Source: Candidatus Omnitrophota bacterium
GTDB lineage: Bacteria > Omnitrophota > Gorgyraeia > Gygaellales > Profunditerraquicolaceae
Direction: 5' to 3'
DNA length: 61,456 nucleotides
NCBI GenBank assembly: GCA_026387315.1
Contig: JAPLLY010000022.1
Coordinates: 1-61,456 of the forward strand
Positions 46,140 through 55,309 of this stretch are shown here, one piece after another (the stretch's first letter is position 1; each line of letters opens with the position of its first letter). Under the pieces are notes generated by a model, which saw only the letters and a list, made by a program, of their open reading frames with translations, was not told where the DNA came from and did no database searches. The position numbers and the translations under genes were made by a program.

Positions 46140-47459
46140 TTATAATGACAGTTTCTTAGCCTCTGTGATAATTTTTTGAGCTTTCTTTTCTCCGATGCCC
46201 TTAATCTTTATCAGTCCCTGCACCTGAAGTTTAATTATATCATCTACACTCTTGATTCCCGCTTCTTTTAAACTCTCGGCAATCTTCTCACCAACCCCCA
46301 AAAGACCTCCTAAGAAAGCTTCTTTCTTGGTTTCTTTTTTTACCTCTTTATTAACATTCTTCTTAGCATCTGTTTTAGCATCTATTCTAGATGTTTTTTT
46401 GGATACCTTTCTAATTTCTTTCTTAACCTTCTTAATCTTAGCCGGCTCAAGCACGCTAGCTGCTGCTTCTGTCGCAGTAACCGCTGCTTCTGCTTTGCCG
46501 CCAAGCGCCTCGGCAGCAATCATGCTCTTAGTACGGATATCCAGCTCCCAACCCACCAGCCGGGAAGCCAAACGCACGTTCTGGCCATGCTTACCGATAC
46601 TCAAAGACAGCTGATCATCATCAACAATTACCCCGGCCTTCATTTTATCCCTATCTAATTTGATTTCTGAAACCTTAGCCGGAGAAAGCGCGGCTTTAAT
46701 ATATTCACGCACATCATCATTAAAACGCACGATATCAATTTTCTCCCCCTGTAACTCATTAACAATATTTCTTACCCGGTTGCCGCGCATACCTACGCAA
46801 GCGCCTACGGCATCAACCTTATCATTCTTGGAGTAGACTGAAATTTTAGTACGTTCACCGGCTTGGCGCGATATGCCTCTAATCTCCACGATTCCCTCAT
46901 AGATCTCAGGAACTTCTAATTCAAACAATTCCTTGACTAAATTAGGATGGGCGCGCGACAAAAGAATCTGCGGGCCCTTGGTATCTTTTTTCACCTCCAC
47001 CACATAGGCGCGAATACGCTGCCCCTGCTTAAATTCTTCTTTAGGCGACTGTTCGCGCTTAAGCAAAACACCTTCAGCCTTACCTAATAAATCTACAATC
47101 ACATTGCCTTTTTCAAAGCGATAAACCGTACCGCTGACAATCTCTCCGACGCGGCTCTGGAATTCCACAAAAACCACATCCTTTTCCGCCTCGCGCATTT
47201 TCTGAATAATTACCTGACGCGCGGTAGAAGCAGCAATGCGCCCAAAATCAATATTTGTGACTAACTCATTATTACGATACGCGCGGATCTCTCCGGTAGC
47301 ACGATCAATCTGAACCTTAAATTCCTCAAGCGGCTTTAAATCAATTACCCTTTTAGCAGCGCTAAGTATAGCGCTTTCCACGGCCTCCAGTATAATTTCT
47401 TTTTTAATTCCCTTTTCTCGTTCAATCTGTTCAATAATTGCTAAAAGTTCCTGACTCAT
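46140..47459 (-). CDS. nusA: Transcription termination/antitermination protein NusA
   Basis: 439 residues. N-terminal domain, S1 domain ('VGEIVSGTVYRFEKGNVIVD'), two KH domains ('GACVGMRGNRVRNIVNELQ', 'LSLSIGKHGQNVRLASRLVG'), then a Lys-rich linker (about 330-385) and a C-terminal helix-hairpin-helix pair ('LIKIKGIGEKKAQKI'). The HhH end in place of the acidic repeats is frequent outside Proteobacteria. Normally rimP precedes nusA; here proS does. Confidence 0.95.
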   Translation of the reverse strand: MSQELLAIIEQIEREKGIKKEIILEAVESAILSAAKRVIDLKPLEEFKVQIDRATGEIRAYRNNELVTNIDFGRIAASTARQVIIQKMREAEKDVVFVEFQSRVGEIVSGTVYRFEKGNVIVDLLGKAEGVLLKREQSPKEEFKQGQRIRAYVVEVKKDTKGPQILLSRAHPNLVKELFELEVPEIYEGIVEIRGISRQAGERTKISVYSKNDKVDAVGACVGMRGNRVRNIVNELQGEKIDIVRFNDDVREYIKAALSPAKVSEIKLDRDKMKAGVIVDDDQLSLSIGKHGQNVRLASRLVGWELDIRTKSMIAAEALGGKAEAAVTATEAAASVLEPAKIKKVKKEIRKVSKKTSRIDAKTDAKKNVNKEVKKETKKEAFLGGLLGVGEKIAESLKEAGIKSVDDIIKLQVQGLIKIKGIGEKKAQKIITEAKKLSL

Positions 47460-47499
47460 TTTTTTTCATTCTCCGGTTATTTTTTATAACAACACTAGG

Positions 47500-48789
47500 T
47501 TAAGATAATAATTTCGTAATAAACTTTACCGCGTTCTCCCTGGGTATAAGCTGAATACTTTTATCTTTACGTATTCTTAATTCTATATTTTTTTCTCCAA
47601 TACTCTTTTTACCAATGACGATGCTAGCGGGCACACCGATCAAATCCGCATCCTTGAATTTAACTCCCGCGCGCTCATCGCGATCATCAAAAAGCACATC
47701 CAAGCCGTTTGCTTTAAGCTCCTGATATAAACTGTTCGCCGCCTGCATAACCTCCTGGTTAGTTACATCTAAAGGTAAAATTATAATTCCAAAAGGAGCA
47801 ACCTGGCCCGGCCAGATAATTCCGTCAGTATCATTATTCTGTTCGATAATCGCCGAAATCAGGCGCGATACTCCGATGCCATAACAGCCCATCACCAAAG
47901 GCTTGAGCTGTCCGGAGCTGTCCGAAAAATTAGCCTGCATTGCCTGGCTATATTTTGTATCCAATTTAAAGATATGGCCAACTTCAATAGTATTAATTCT
48001 TGCCATCTCTAGATGACAGTTAGGGCAAGAATTATTAGTTTCCTTTTCCGCATGGCGGGATCCCGCCTCATTTTCTATTTTCTCGCGGGATAAAGCCCTG
48101 GTCAATTTGCATGTTGAACAAAACAAAACTATATCTTCACCCAGCGGTGAAGGTGCCATAAATTCATGTGAAACTTTGCCGCCCATCACGCCGGAATCCG
48201 CCTCGGTAATTAAAGTTTTCAACCCGCATCTAGAAAATATCCGCTGGTAAGCTTCATACATTAGTTTGTAGTTCTTATCCAAACCTGCTTGATCCTGATC
48301 AAAACTATAAGCATCCTTCATGATAAATTCACAAGCACGGATTAAACCGAAACGCGGCCGGATCTCATCGCGAAATTTTGTCTGAATCTGATATAAAACC
48401 AGGGGCAATTGCCGGTAACTAGAGAGATTATTTTTTAGCAAATCGGTAATTACCTCTTCATGCGTGGGGCCTAAAGTTACTTTTCGGCCACGGCGGTCTT
48501 GAAATTGAAACATTACTTGGCCCAAATCTTTATCCCGGCCGGTTTTCTGCCAAAGCTCAAGGGGATGTAGGGCCGGCAAGAGCAACTCACTGGCGCCACA
48601 AGCATTCATCTCCTGGCGAACTATTCCCTGGATTTTTTCTAAAACCCGTAACCCCATAGGCAGATAAATATAGGCCCCCGCCATCAGCATGCGCACAAAC
48701 CCGGCACGCAATAACAATTGATGGCTTAAGGATTCTGCTTCCTTGGGCGTTTCTTTTATTGTGGGAATAAATACCTTAGTCCAAAACAT
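47500..48789 (-). CDS. proS: Prolyl-tRNA synthetase lacking the editing insertion
   Basis: 429 residues, class II, bacterial type ('SHQLLLRAGFVRMLMAGAYI', 'LGPTHEEVITDLL', 'FRDEIRPRFGLIRACEFIMK', 'CYGIGVSRLISAIIEQN'). Full bacterial enzymes have about 570 residues with a 180-residue editing (INS) domain between motifs 2 and 3. Here that place holds only about 40 residues with C-x2-C at 224-227 and 255-258, which could form a zinc ribbon. Alanine-mischarging would need a free-standing editor elsewhere. Followed by nusA. Confidence 0.93.
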   Translation of the reverse strand: MFWTKVFIPTIKETPKEAESLSHQLLLRAGFVRMLMAGAYIYLPMGLRVLEKIQGIVRQEMNACGASELLLPALHPLELWQKTGRDKDLGQVMFQFQDRRGRKVTLGPTHEEVITDLLKNNLSSYRQLPLVLYQIQTKFRDEIRPRFGLIRACEFIMKDAYSFDQDQAGLDKNYKLMYEAYQRIFSRCGLKTLITEADSGVMGGKVSHEFMAPSPLGEDIVLFCSTCKLTRALSREKIENEAGSRHAEKETNNSCPNCHLEMARINTIEVGHIFKLDTKYSQAMQANFSDSSGQLKPLVMGCYGIGVSRLISAIIEQNNDTDGIIWPGQVAPFGIIILPLDVTNQEVMQAANSLYQELKANGLDVLFDDRDERAGVKFKDADLIGVPASIVIGKKSIGEKNIELRIRKDKSIQLIPRENAVKFITKLLS

Positions 48790-48790
48790 A

Positions 48791-50053
48791 TTAATCCTTA
48801 TTGAAAATTTCCTTAGATAAAACTATTCCTCTTTTGCCAAAAATCGGATAAAATACGGGCACCACCCCCGTAGTTTTAAAACGGCCATGCACCTTTCCAT
48901 CTCTATCCACATGTTCAATGTCATAATAAAAAATATCCTCCAGATTTACCCAACCGTCTTTTAGGCCATTAACCTGGGTAATCCGGGTAATCTTACGCCC
49001 ACCGTCAGCAAGCTGATCCTCCTGAATAACTAAATGTAAAGATGAAGCGATCTGCCGGTGTATCGCCTCTAAGGTTATGGGAACCCCGGACATCAGAATC
49101 ATTGTCTCTAACCGATACATAACATCCTGAGGGGTATCAGCGTGGATAACGGAAAGTGCTCCGCTGTGGCCCGAGCACATTGCCTGAAGCATATCCAGGG
49201 CTTCGGCGCTTCTAATTTCGCCTAAGATAATCCTCTGAGGGCGCATACGCAAAGTATTACGAAAAAGATCCCTGATGGTAATCTCACCCTTGCCTTCAAT
49301 ATTCGGAGGTTTAGTCTCCAATCTGACTACGTGATCCTGCGCCAGATGCAACTCCGCCGTATCCTCAATGGTAATGGTACGTTCGTCATTCCCAATATAG
49401 CTAGAGAGCACGCCAACAGTAGTAGTTTTTCCAGAACCGGTAGCACCCGAAAATATAATATTGGCCTTACCCTTAATACAAGCAATTAAAAAATCCGCCA
49501 TTCTTCTATCTAACGTCCCTAAATTAATAAGATCTTCAACGCTTATAATTTTTTTAAGGAACTTGCGGATAGTTATGGTCGGGCCATCTAAAGCCAGGGG
49601 CGGAATAATGATATTGACTCGCGAACCATCCGGCAGGCAGATATCCGTATAAGGAACAGATTCATCAACCCTTCTTCTGGTAGGCGACAAAATCTTTTGA
49701 ATAACATACATCAGCTGCTGATCGCTATCGAACTTCATACTGGTCATCTGTTTTTTACCATGCTTCTCTACATATACATTATGCGTACCATTAATCATGA
49801 TTTCCGAAACATCAGGATCCATCATCAATTGCTCTATAGGCCCTAAACCCGCAAATTCATCAACCAATTCATTAATAATATTATCCCTCTCCAGCTCCTT
49901 AAGGGGGTTGCGCGGCTGGCTTAAAATCCCTTCCAGAATATTCCTGATTACCGCGGCAACTTCGGTTTTGTTGCCGGCACTTTTAAATAAAATGCTGCTG
50001 TATTTAGCAAGAAAATCTTCACGTACCCTACCTTTTAACGTCGGCTGAGCCAT
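48791..50053 (-). CDS. cpaF: CpaF/TadA-type secretion ATPase
   Basis: 420 residues. 'GLGPIEQLMMDPDVSEIMIN' and 'YTDICLPDGSRVNIIIPP' in the N-terminal domain, Walker A 'GATGSGKTTTVG', 'RMRPQRIILGEIRSAEA' and 'HSGALSVIHADTP' are the tight-adherence (Tad) pilus ATPase pattern. The 50 C-terminal residues go on past the usual end ('DGKVHGRFKTTGVVPVFYPI'), which is also seen in long CpaF. No other tad genes are in the window, so it is an orphan here, sandwiched between ispG and proS. Confidence 0.9.
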   Translation of the reverse strand: MAQPTLKGRVREDFLAKYSSILFKSAGNKTEVAAVIRNILEGILSQPRNPLKELERDNIINELVDEFAGLGPIEQLMMDPDVSEIMINGTHNVYVEKHGKKQMTSMKFDSDQQLMYVIQKILSPTRRRVDESVPYTDICLPDGSRVNIIIPPLALDGPTITIRKFLKKIISVEDLINLGTLDRRMADFLIACIKGKANIIFSGATGSGKTTTVGVLSSYIGNDERTITIEDTAELHLAQDHVVRLETKPPNIEGKGEITIRDLFRNTLRMRPQRIILGEIRSAEALDMLQAMCSGHSGALSVIHADTPQDVMYRLETMILMSGVPITLEAIHRQIASSLHLVIQEDQLADGGRKITRITQVNGLKDGWVNLEDIFYYDIEHVDRDGKVHGRFKTTGVVPVFYPIFGKRGIVLSKEIFNKD

Positions 50054-50065
50054 GTATTCTCCTCA

Positions 50066-50185
50066 TTTTTCCCCAGCCTCCGGCGCTTGGGGAAAAATGA
50101 CCCCGAGCTCCCGCGAGGGGGAGAGTTTTTCCCCAGCCTCCGGCGCTTGGGGAAAAATGAACCTCAAGCTCCCGCGAGGGGAAGC
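50066..50185. repeat. Two tandem copies of a 60-bp TTTTTCCCC hairpin unit
   Basis: TTTTTCCCCAGCCTCCGGCG ... TTGGGGAAAAATGA and then AGCTCCCGCGAGGGG, twice. Each unit has TTTTTCCCCA/TGGGGAAAAA arms. Upstream of cpaF. Confidence 0.9.
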
Positions 50186-50217
50186 ATTACTTTGTTTAGA
50201 TTTCTTATGTACAAACA

Positions 50218-50305
50218 TAACACCCGCGCAATTCCAATTAGCGCGGGGTGTCTTGTCTACCTAGACAACACCAACGCAATACCTATTAACACCAGGTGTA
50301 TTGTT
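50218..50305. repeat. CACCCCGCGC palindrome with mini-hairpin, second cluster
   Basis: One complete ACACC-CGCGC-AATTCCAATTA-GCGCG-GGTGT unit, the TTGTCT-acct-AGACAA hairpin, and a decayed unit ending ACACCAGGTGT. The decayed unit encodes the last residues of IspG (YTWC) and its stop. Confidence 0.85.
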
Positions 50306-51359
50306 TAATTTCTTCTAATAAGACCCTGACGCAATTTGCTGCCGCCACCTTTTTTGTGGGCTTACCCTTCTTAAATAAAAGCCCTTCTTGCTTACCAAAA
50401 GCCACTCCCAAATCCGCTTCTCTTGCTTCTTGCGGCCCATTAACTACACAACCCATTACCGCTACTTTTAAAGGATGAGCAGATTGTTGGTATTCTTTAG
50501 CGGCTAATTTAGTTTCCAGATCCTTAACGATATTGATCAAATCTAGCTCACAGCGGCCGCAAGTAGGGCAACTAATCAGTTGGACTCTCCCACCGCGTAA
50601 ATCTAAAGATTCCAAAATACATTTGGCTGCCCTTACCTCTTCTGTTGGATTATCCGTAAGCGACACCCTTACTGTATCACCAATACCCTCTAGTAGTAAA
50701 GATCCTAAAGCAATGCTGGATTTAATAATACCATTATAGACAGAACCCGTGGCGGTAAGGCCCAGATGCAAAGGATAACTGCAGGCCTTAGCAATCTTAC
50801 GGTAAGCCTCAACCGTATCCAAGACATTGTTAGCTTTAACTGAGATTACTATATTAGTAAACTTTAACTTCTCAATCATTTTAACATAATCCATACAAGC
50901 AGCTACCAATTTATCGGCCATCGAAGATTTTCTCAAACCAACATCTCTTACCGAACCGCTATTTAACCCGATACGCAAAGGAATCTTAGCCGCTTTTAAC
51001 GCGCAGATAACCGCTTTTATCTGTTGGGGCTTATCAATGTTTCCGGGATTCAGCCGGATTTTATCCGCGCCATTCTCAATCGAGGCAATGGCCAGCCGAT
51101 ATGAAAAATGGATATCCGCTACTAACGGTAACCTCACCCTGGCCTTAATTTTCTTTAAAGCCGATGCATCGCTTAAGTCCGCAACCGCCAAACGCACAAT
51201 CTGACAACCCGCCTCCTCCAATTGCTTGATCTGTTTAACGGTATTATTTATATCCGATGTTTTGGTCTTAGTCATTGATTGGATAGCGATGGGATTTTTC
51301 CCGCCAATTAAACAGGCGCCAATTTTAAGTTCTTTAGAATCTCTTCTCTTAATCTCCAC
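50286..51359 (-). CDS. ispG: (E)-4-hydroxy-3-methylbut-2-enyl-diphosphate synthase
   Basis: 357 residues. Iron-sulphur enzyme of the MEP isoprenoid pathway. 'NPIAIQSMTKTKTSDINNTV', 'LVADIHFSYRLA', 'RLNPGNI', and the cluster ligands in 'SCPTCGRCELD' and 'VMGCVVNGPQEAREAD'. The start is GTG within the arm AGAAGGGCTGG-GTG-GAG of an intercistronic palindrome. The C-terminal 'YTWC' and stop come from a palindromic repeat. dxr, two steps earlier in the pathway, lies 1.2 kb upstream. Confidence 0.95.
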   Translation of the reverse strand: MEIKRRDSKELKIGACLIGGKNPIAIQSMTKTKTSDINNTVKQIKQLEEAGCQIVRLAVADLSDASALKKIKARVRLPLVADIHFSYRLAIASIENGADKIRLNPGNIDKPQQIKAVICALKAAKIPLRIGLNSGSVRDVGLRKSSMADKLVAACMDYVKMIEKLKFTNIVISVKANNVLDTVEAYRKIAKACSYPLHLGLTATGSVYNGIIKSSIALGSLLLEGIGDTVRVSLTDNPTEEVRAAKCILESLDLRGGRVQLISCPTCGRCELDLINIVKDLETKLAAKEYQQSAHPLKVAVMGCVVNGPQEAREADLGVAFGKQEGLLFKKGKPTKKVAAANCVRVLLEEIKQYTWC

Positions 51360-51410
51360 CCAGCCCTTCTTTCTATATTCTTAACCCAACACTTCTAAGA
51401 AGGGCTGGGT
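51357..51410 (-). promoter_or_regulatory. Intercistronic palindromic element between rseP and ispG
   Basis: 13-bp perfect arms ACCCAGCCCTTCT / AGAAGGGCTGGGT with 27 bases between. The arm next to ispG provides AGAAGG and the GTG start. Confidence 0.75.
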
Positions 51411-51415
51411 CCATA

Positions 51416-52498
51416 TTATTTGGCCGCCATTTTACTAACCTTGTCTGCGTAAAGCCTCAGGATATCATTATAAGTAACCAACAAAGCCAGAGTAATCATC
51501 AAAGTCAAACCCACATTATTAATTATCTCTTCTGTCTTAGCCCCTAATGTTTTTTTCCTTAATTTTTCCAAACCTAATAAAAATAGATGGCCGCCATCCA
51601 GAATAGGCAACGGCAAGAGGTTAAAGATTGCCAGGCTAACGCTTAATACCGCAATCAGATGCAACAGGGCGATTAAACCTAATTTTGCGGCCTTGGAAGT
51701 GATAAAAAATATTCCCAAGGGGCCGGTCATGGAATCGCGCATCGACATCTTTCCGCTGGCTAATCTTAACAAACCAGTATAAGTCATCACCGTTAAATCG
51801 ATAGTTTTCTTAAAACCAAGATAAGCCGATTCCAAGAACCCGTGTTTGACTTCGATTATTTCATCGAAAGGAGAAATACCGATAATTCCTAAAACACGCT
51901 TTTCTCCTAATTGATCATTAAGGACTTTATCCTTAATTGAAACATTAAATTTAAACTCCTGATTATCGCGTAAAACTTTAAGTACAACATTTGATCTTAT
52001 TTTTCTTTCCCGAATGGCCTGCTGTAAATCCTCCCAGATATCAATTTTGGCGCCATCTACCGCCAGGATCTTATCGCCCACCCGCAGGCCCGCGGCTTTG
52101 GCGCCATAGCCATCAATTAAACCGCCAACTTTAGCCGTAAGGCTGGGGTAACCCATGAAAAAAATTAACCAAAAAAATAAAAACCCAAGAATATAATTTA
52201 AAAGCGGGCCAAAGAAAATAATTTGGAATCGTTTTCCCGGAGTTTTAGCAAAATATTCGTCCGCCTTTCCCTGATATTCTGATTGGTTGTCTCCAGCCAT
52301 TTTTACATACCCGCCTAGAGGGATCAAATTCAGGCAATACTGCGTATCGCCTTTTTTGGTTTTAAAAATAAGCGGCCCAAACCCTAAAGAGAACTGTTCA
52401 ACGCGCACACCATTAATGCGGGCGGCAATAAAATGCCCAAACTCATGCACAATAATCAACAAGCTCAAAATTAGAATAAAAATAATTATAACAATCAT
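51416..52498 (-). CDS. rseP: Site-2 protease RseP family
   Basis: 360 residues. The zinc motif HEFGH (18-22) in the first transmembrane helix, a single PDZ domain ('GYGAKAAGLRVGDKILAVDG') and the second metal motif 'LLPLPILDGGHLF' in a C-terminal helix. Cuts transmembrane anti-sigma factors or signal peptides. Stands between dxr and ispG as in many bacteria. Confidence 0.94.
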   Translation of the reverse strand: MIVIIIFILILSLLIIVHEFGHFIAARINGVRVEQFSLGFGPLIFKTKKGDTQYCLNLIPLGGYVKMAGDNQSEYQGKADEYFAKTPGKRFQIIFFGPLLNYILGFLFFWLIFFMGYPSLTAKVGGLIDGYGAKAAGLRVGDKILAVDGAKIDIWEDLQQAIRERKIRSNVVLKVLRDNQEFKFNVSIKDKVLNDQLGEKRVLGIIGISPFDEIIEVKHGFLESAYLGFKKTIDLTVMTYTGLLRLASGKMSMRDSMTGPLGIFFITSKAAKLGLIALLHLIAVLSVSLAIFNLLPLPILDGGHLFLLGLEKLRKKTLGAKTEEIINNVGLTLMITLALLVTYNDILRLYADKVSKMAAK

Positions 52499-52515
52499 CT
52501 TTTATTATTAGTAAG

Positions 52516-53661
52516 TTAGCCAGCCAACGCCAGAGCCTCTTGCCTGGCCCAAGCATCAGCGCGCATAATCTGGTTAAGATTTGGGCTGGCAATTCTAGCG
52601 TGACGCCGCATTACCTTCTGGACTATTTTTGGTATAGTTAAAAAATTAATCTTCTTCGCCAGAAACCTATCCACACTTGCTTCATTAGCCGCGTTTAAAA
52701 CCGCCGGCATCGTCCCTAAATCTCGGGCAGCCTGGTAAGCAAGCTCAAGACACGGAAACTTACCCAGGTCTGGTTTTGCAAAATGCAGCTTACTTAACGA
52801 ATAGAAATCAATTCCGGCAAGCGCGCTCGGCAGCCGCTTAGGATAGGATAAAGCATGCTGGATAGGTATACGCATATCCGCAACTGAAAGCTGCGCCATA
52901 ATCACCCCATCATTAAATTCTACCATAGAATGGATCAGCGCCTCAGGATGAATTAATACTTTTATTTTTTCCACTTCTAAATTAAATAAAAACATCGCCT
53001 CCAATAACTCCAGCCCCTTATTCATTAAAGTCGCCGAATCTACCGTAATCTTTTTGCCCATCTTCCAACGGGGATGCCGCAATACTTTTTCCAGAGTAAC
53101 CTGCTTAAATTTACTATGCGGCAGGCTCCATAACGGGCCGCCGGAAGCAGTCAGATATACCTGCCTGACATTAACCACGCTCCACCCTCCTAAACTCTGC
53201 CAGATAGCTGACTGTTCACTATCAACCGGCCTAATCAAAACCTTATGTTCCTTGGCTAAACGCATCACCATGGCTCCAGCCATAACTAAGGCTTCTTTAT
53301 TGGCTAAAGCGATCTCTTTACCGCTTTTAATCGCGCTAATTAAGGGAACCAGGGCAGCGGAACCGGTAATGGCGACCATTACCTGCTGGATATCTTTATC
53401 CTTAACCAGTTCATCCAGGCCTTCTTGGCCACAAAGGACTTTCATCGAAGATCCCAGGATAGCCCTTAACTTCGCGGCTGCCCGCGGATTCCCGACGCAT
53501 ACCAACTTTGGCCCAAATTCTTTGATCTGCTGTTTTAACTTAACAATATCCGAATTAACGCTTAAAGCCACAATCTTGAATTGCTGTGGTAACCTTCTTA
53601 CCACCTCAAGCGTACTCTGCCCTATGGAACCGCTAGAACCTAAAACCGCGATATACTTCAC
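52516..53661 (-). CDS. dxr: 1-deoxy-D-xylulose 5-phosphate reductoisomerase
   Basis: 381 residues. NADPH loop 'VLGSSGSIGQSTLEVV', 'ALANKEALVMAG', active site 'PVDSEQSAIWQSLGG' and 'ASGGPLW', then 'HPRWKMGKKITVDSATLMNKGLE' (pieces of the standard sequence). The start is GTG in the repeat arm AGAAGGTGCGAG-GTG-AAG, and the family start 'MKYIAVLGSSG' confirms it. Confidence 0.95.
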   Translation of the reverse strand: MKYIAVLGSSGSIGQSTLEVVRRLPQQFKIVALSVNSDIVKLKQQIKEFGPKLVCVGNPRAAAKLRAILGSSMKVLCGQEGLDELVKDKDIQQVMVAITGSAALVPLISAIKSGKEIALANKEALVMAGAMVMRLAKEHKVLIRPVDSEQSAIWQSLGGWSVVNVRQVYLTASGGPLWSLPHSKFKQVTLEKVLRHPRWKMGKKITVDSATLMNKGLELLEAMFLFNLEVEKIKVLIHPEALIHSMVEFNDGVIMAQLSVADMRIPIQHALSYPKRLPSALAGIDFYSLSKLHFAKPDLGKFPCLELAYQAARDLGTMPAVLNAANEASVDRFLAKKINFLTIPKIVQKVMRRHARIASPNLNQIMRADAWARQEALALAG

Positions 53662-53813
53662 CTCGCACCTTCTTTTTTATTTAATTCATTAAACCTTATG
53701 CCTTTAATAGTTAAATATCTAGAAGGTGCGGGGTTCACCCAGCACCTTCTTTTTTATTTAATTCATCAAACCGTATGACTTTAATAGTTGAATAATTAGA
53801 AGGTGCGGGGTTC
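53659..53813 (-). promoter_or_regulatory. Two tandem intercistronic palindromic elements between cdsA and dxr
   Basis: Each unit of about 76 bases has CACCTTCT/AGAAGGTG arms and a shared centre (ATTTAATTCAT ... ACTTTAATAGTTGAAT type). The units are near-identical, a recent duplication. The last arm carries SD and GTG start of dxr. Confidence 0.8.
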
Positions 53814-53819
53814 ATTATT

Positions 53820-54608
53820 TTATAATCGCGCTATGATAAAATAAAATACCGGAGCAGTAAATAACAAACTGTCAATTTCATCTAATACTCCACCCATACC
53901 TGGAAAAATATTTCCGGAATCCTTAACTTGACAGTCCCGCTTAAGCAAGGACTCCGAAAGATCCCCCAGTTGCCCAAGAACTCCTAAACTAACCGAAATG
54001 ATCAGCAACTGCCCATATTCAAAAGGCAGAAACCTCTTACAAGCTAATCCCCCTAAAATGCTGAAGAGCAAACCTCCCAGCGACCCTTCGATAGTCTTCT
54101 TTGGGCTAATGCGTGGAATTAAAAGTTTCTTACCCCATTTACTTCCCACTAAATATGCCCCAATATCCCCCAGCTTAGTAATTAATAACAAGGCGGCCAG
54201 AAAACCCAGTCCCCCGGGCAGGTACCTTATTTTGATCAGGAAACTAAAAAACCAGGAAACATAAAGTATGCCAAAGAGCGTGGTTGAGATATCCACAATC
54301 ACTCCTGAGCTATCCCGGCGCTTGAATTGCATAAGGATAAGAAAGAATAACGCCAAAACGATAAAGAGTAACTCCCAACTTTTGGTCGGCTCAAATCTGA
54401 ACATAATCGATAAGGGAATAATCGTTCCCATGCCTATCCCAAAATATTTGTAAATGCTTATCCCCTTTTTCTCAAGCATCAGAAAATATTCATACAAGCC
54501 TCCGATAATAAATAAGATGATTACCAAACTACATAGCCAATCAAAAAAAATCACTGTTGAAATAATACTGATCAATATAGCGGCACTAATTATTCTTTTA
54601 ATTAACAT
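53820..54608 (-). CDS. cdsA: Phosphatidate cytidylyltransferase
   Basis: 262 residues with seven or eight hydrophobic segments. The C-terminal signature 'GQLGDLSESLLKRDCQVKDS' and 'FPGMGGVLDEIDSLLFTAP' is CdsA, with GMGG and DEIDS in place of the more usual GHGG and DRIDS. Makes CDP-diacylglycerol for phospholipids. Overlaps uppS by 11 bases. Confidence 0.93.
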   Translation of the reverse strand: MLIKRIISAAILISIISTVIFFDWLCSLVIILFIIGGLYEYFLMLEKKGISIYKYFGIGMGTIIPLSIMFRFEPTKSWELLFIVLALFFLILMQFKRRDSSGVIVDISTTLFGILYVSWFFSFLIKIRYLPGGLGFLAALLLITKLGDIGAYLVGSKWGKKLLIPRISPKKTIEGSLGGLLFSILGGLACKRFLPFEYGQLLIISVSLGVLGQLGDLSESLLKRDCQVKDSGNIFPGMGGVLDEIDSLLFTAPVFYFIIARL

Positions 54609-55308
54609 TTACGCTCCCAAACCTTCTTTCTCTTTCTTGATATTCCTTAATTGCCTCTTTGAGTTCCTCTACCCCAAAATCCGGCCAGCATTTGCCAGAA
54701 AAATAAAACTCCGAATATGATAACTGCCAAAGCAGAAAATTACTGACGCGCATTTCGTTACTTGTACGAATTAACAGGTCCGGATCGAGTAAATCCGCAG
54801 TATAAAAATACCGGCTAAATTCCCGCACATCCAGGCTTTTCAAATCTGCCTTTTCATCCAATACATCCTGAGCAAACTTTTTGGCCGCATCTACAATTTC
54901 CTGCCTGCCTCCATAATTTAAAGCCAATACAACCCTTAAGCCGGTATTTCCCTTAGTTTTCTCCTGGGCTTGCTTAATCTTAGCCTGAAGATATTTAGGA
55001 ATAGGATCTCCCCGGCCAATAACCGTAAAACGCATATTATTCTTATGCAATACCTTGATCTCTTGCCCTAAGAAGTTATCCAGATAGCGCATCAAAATAT
55101 TAACCTCGCTTTTCGGCCTGCTCCAGTTTTCCGTGGAAAAAGCAAAAAAAGTTACTATCTGAATGCCCAAATCACCGGCGCCCCGGATAATCTCCTTTAC
55201 CCGCTGCACACCCTGGCGGTGCCCGGCAGTACGGCTCAGGCCTCTTTCTTTTGCCCAGCGGCCATTACCATCCATAATAAAAGCTACGTGTTTAGGATTA
55301 TCCTGCAT
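54598..55308 (-). CDS. uppS: Undecaprenyl diphosphate synthase
   Basis: 236 residues. 'HVAFIMDGNGRWAKERGLSR' with the catalytic Asp, 'FAFSTENWSRP', 'ALNYGGRQEIVDAAKK' and 'DLLIRTSNEMRVSNFLLWQ' are family motifs; in the last one most members have SGE-x-R-I/L-SNF. Makes the C55 carrier for cell-wall sugars from IPP of the MEP pathway. The ATG is 1 base after the GH57 gene's stop. Confidence 0.95.
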   Translation of the reverse strand: MQDNPKHVAFIMDGNGRWAKERGLSRTAGHRQGVQRVKEIIRGAGDLGIQIVTFFAFSTENWSRPKSEVNILMRYLDNFLGQEIKVLHKNNMRFTVIGRGDPIPKYLQAKIKQAQEKTKGNTGLRVVLALNYGGRQEIVDAAKKFAQDVLDEKADLKSLDVREFSRYFYTADLLDPDLLIRTSNEMRVSNFLLWQLSYSEFYFSGKCWPDFGVEELKEAIKEYQERERRFGSVNVN

Positions 55309-55309
55309 A

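Noticed and set aside
45444-46145. 233-codon open frame on the plus strand
   Set aside because: It is the antisense of the KPEVKVE repeats of infB; composition (Ser/Phe/Thr repeats) follows from that and there is no ribosome site.
50052-50308. Two plus-strand frames between cpaF and ispG
   Set aside because: They only translate tandem hairpins and palindromes.
53054-53692. 212-codon plus-strand frame over dxr
   Set aside because: Shadow of a well-supported gene; no family likeness, no start signals.
53659-53813. CRISPR-like tandem repeat
   Set aside because: Two units only, and the same arm occurs singly before other genes.
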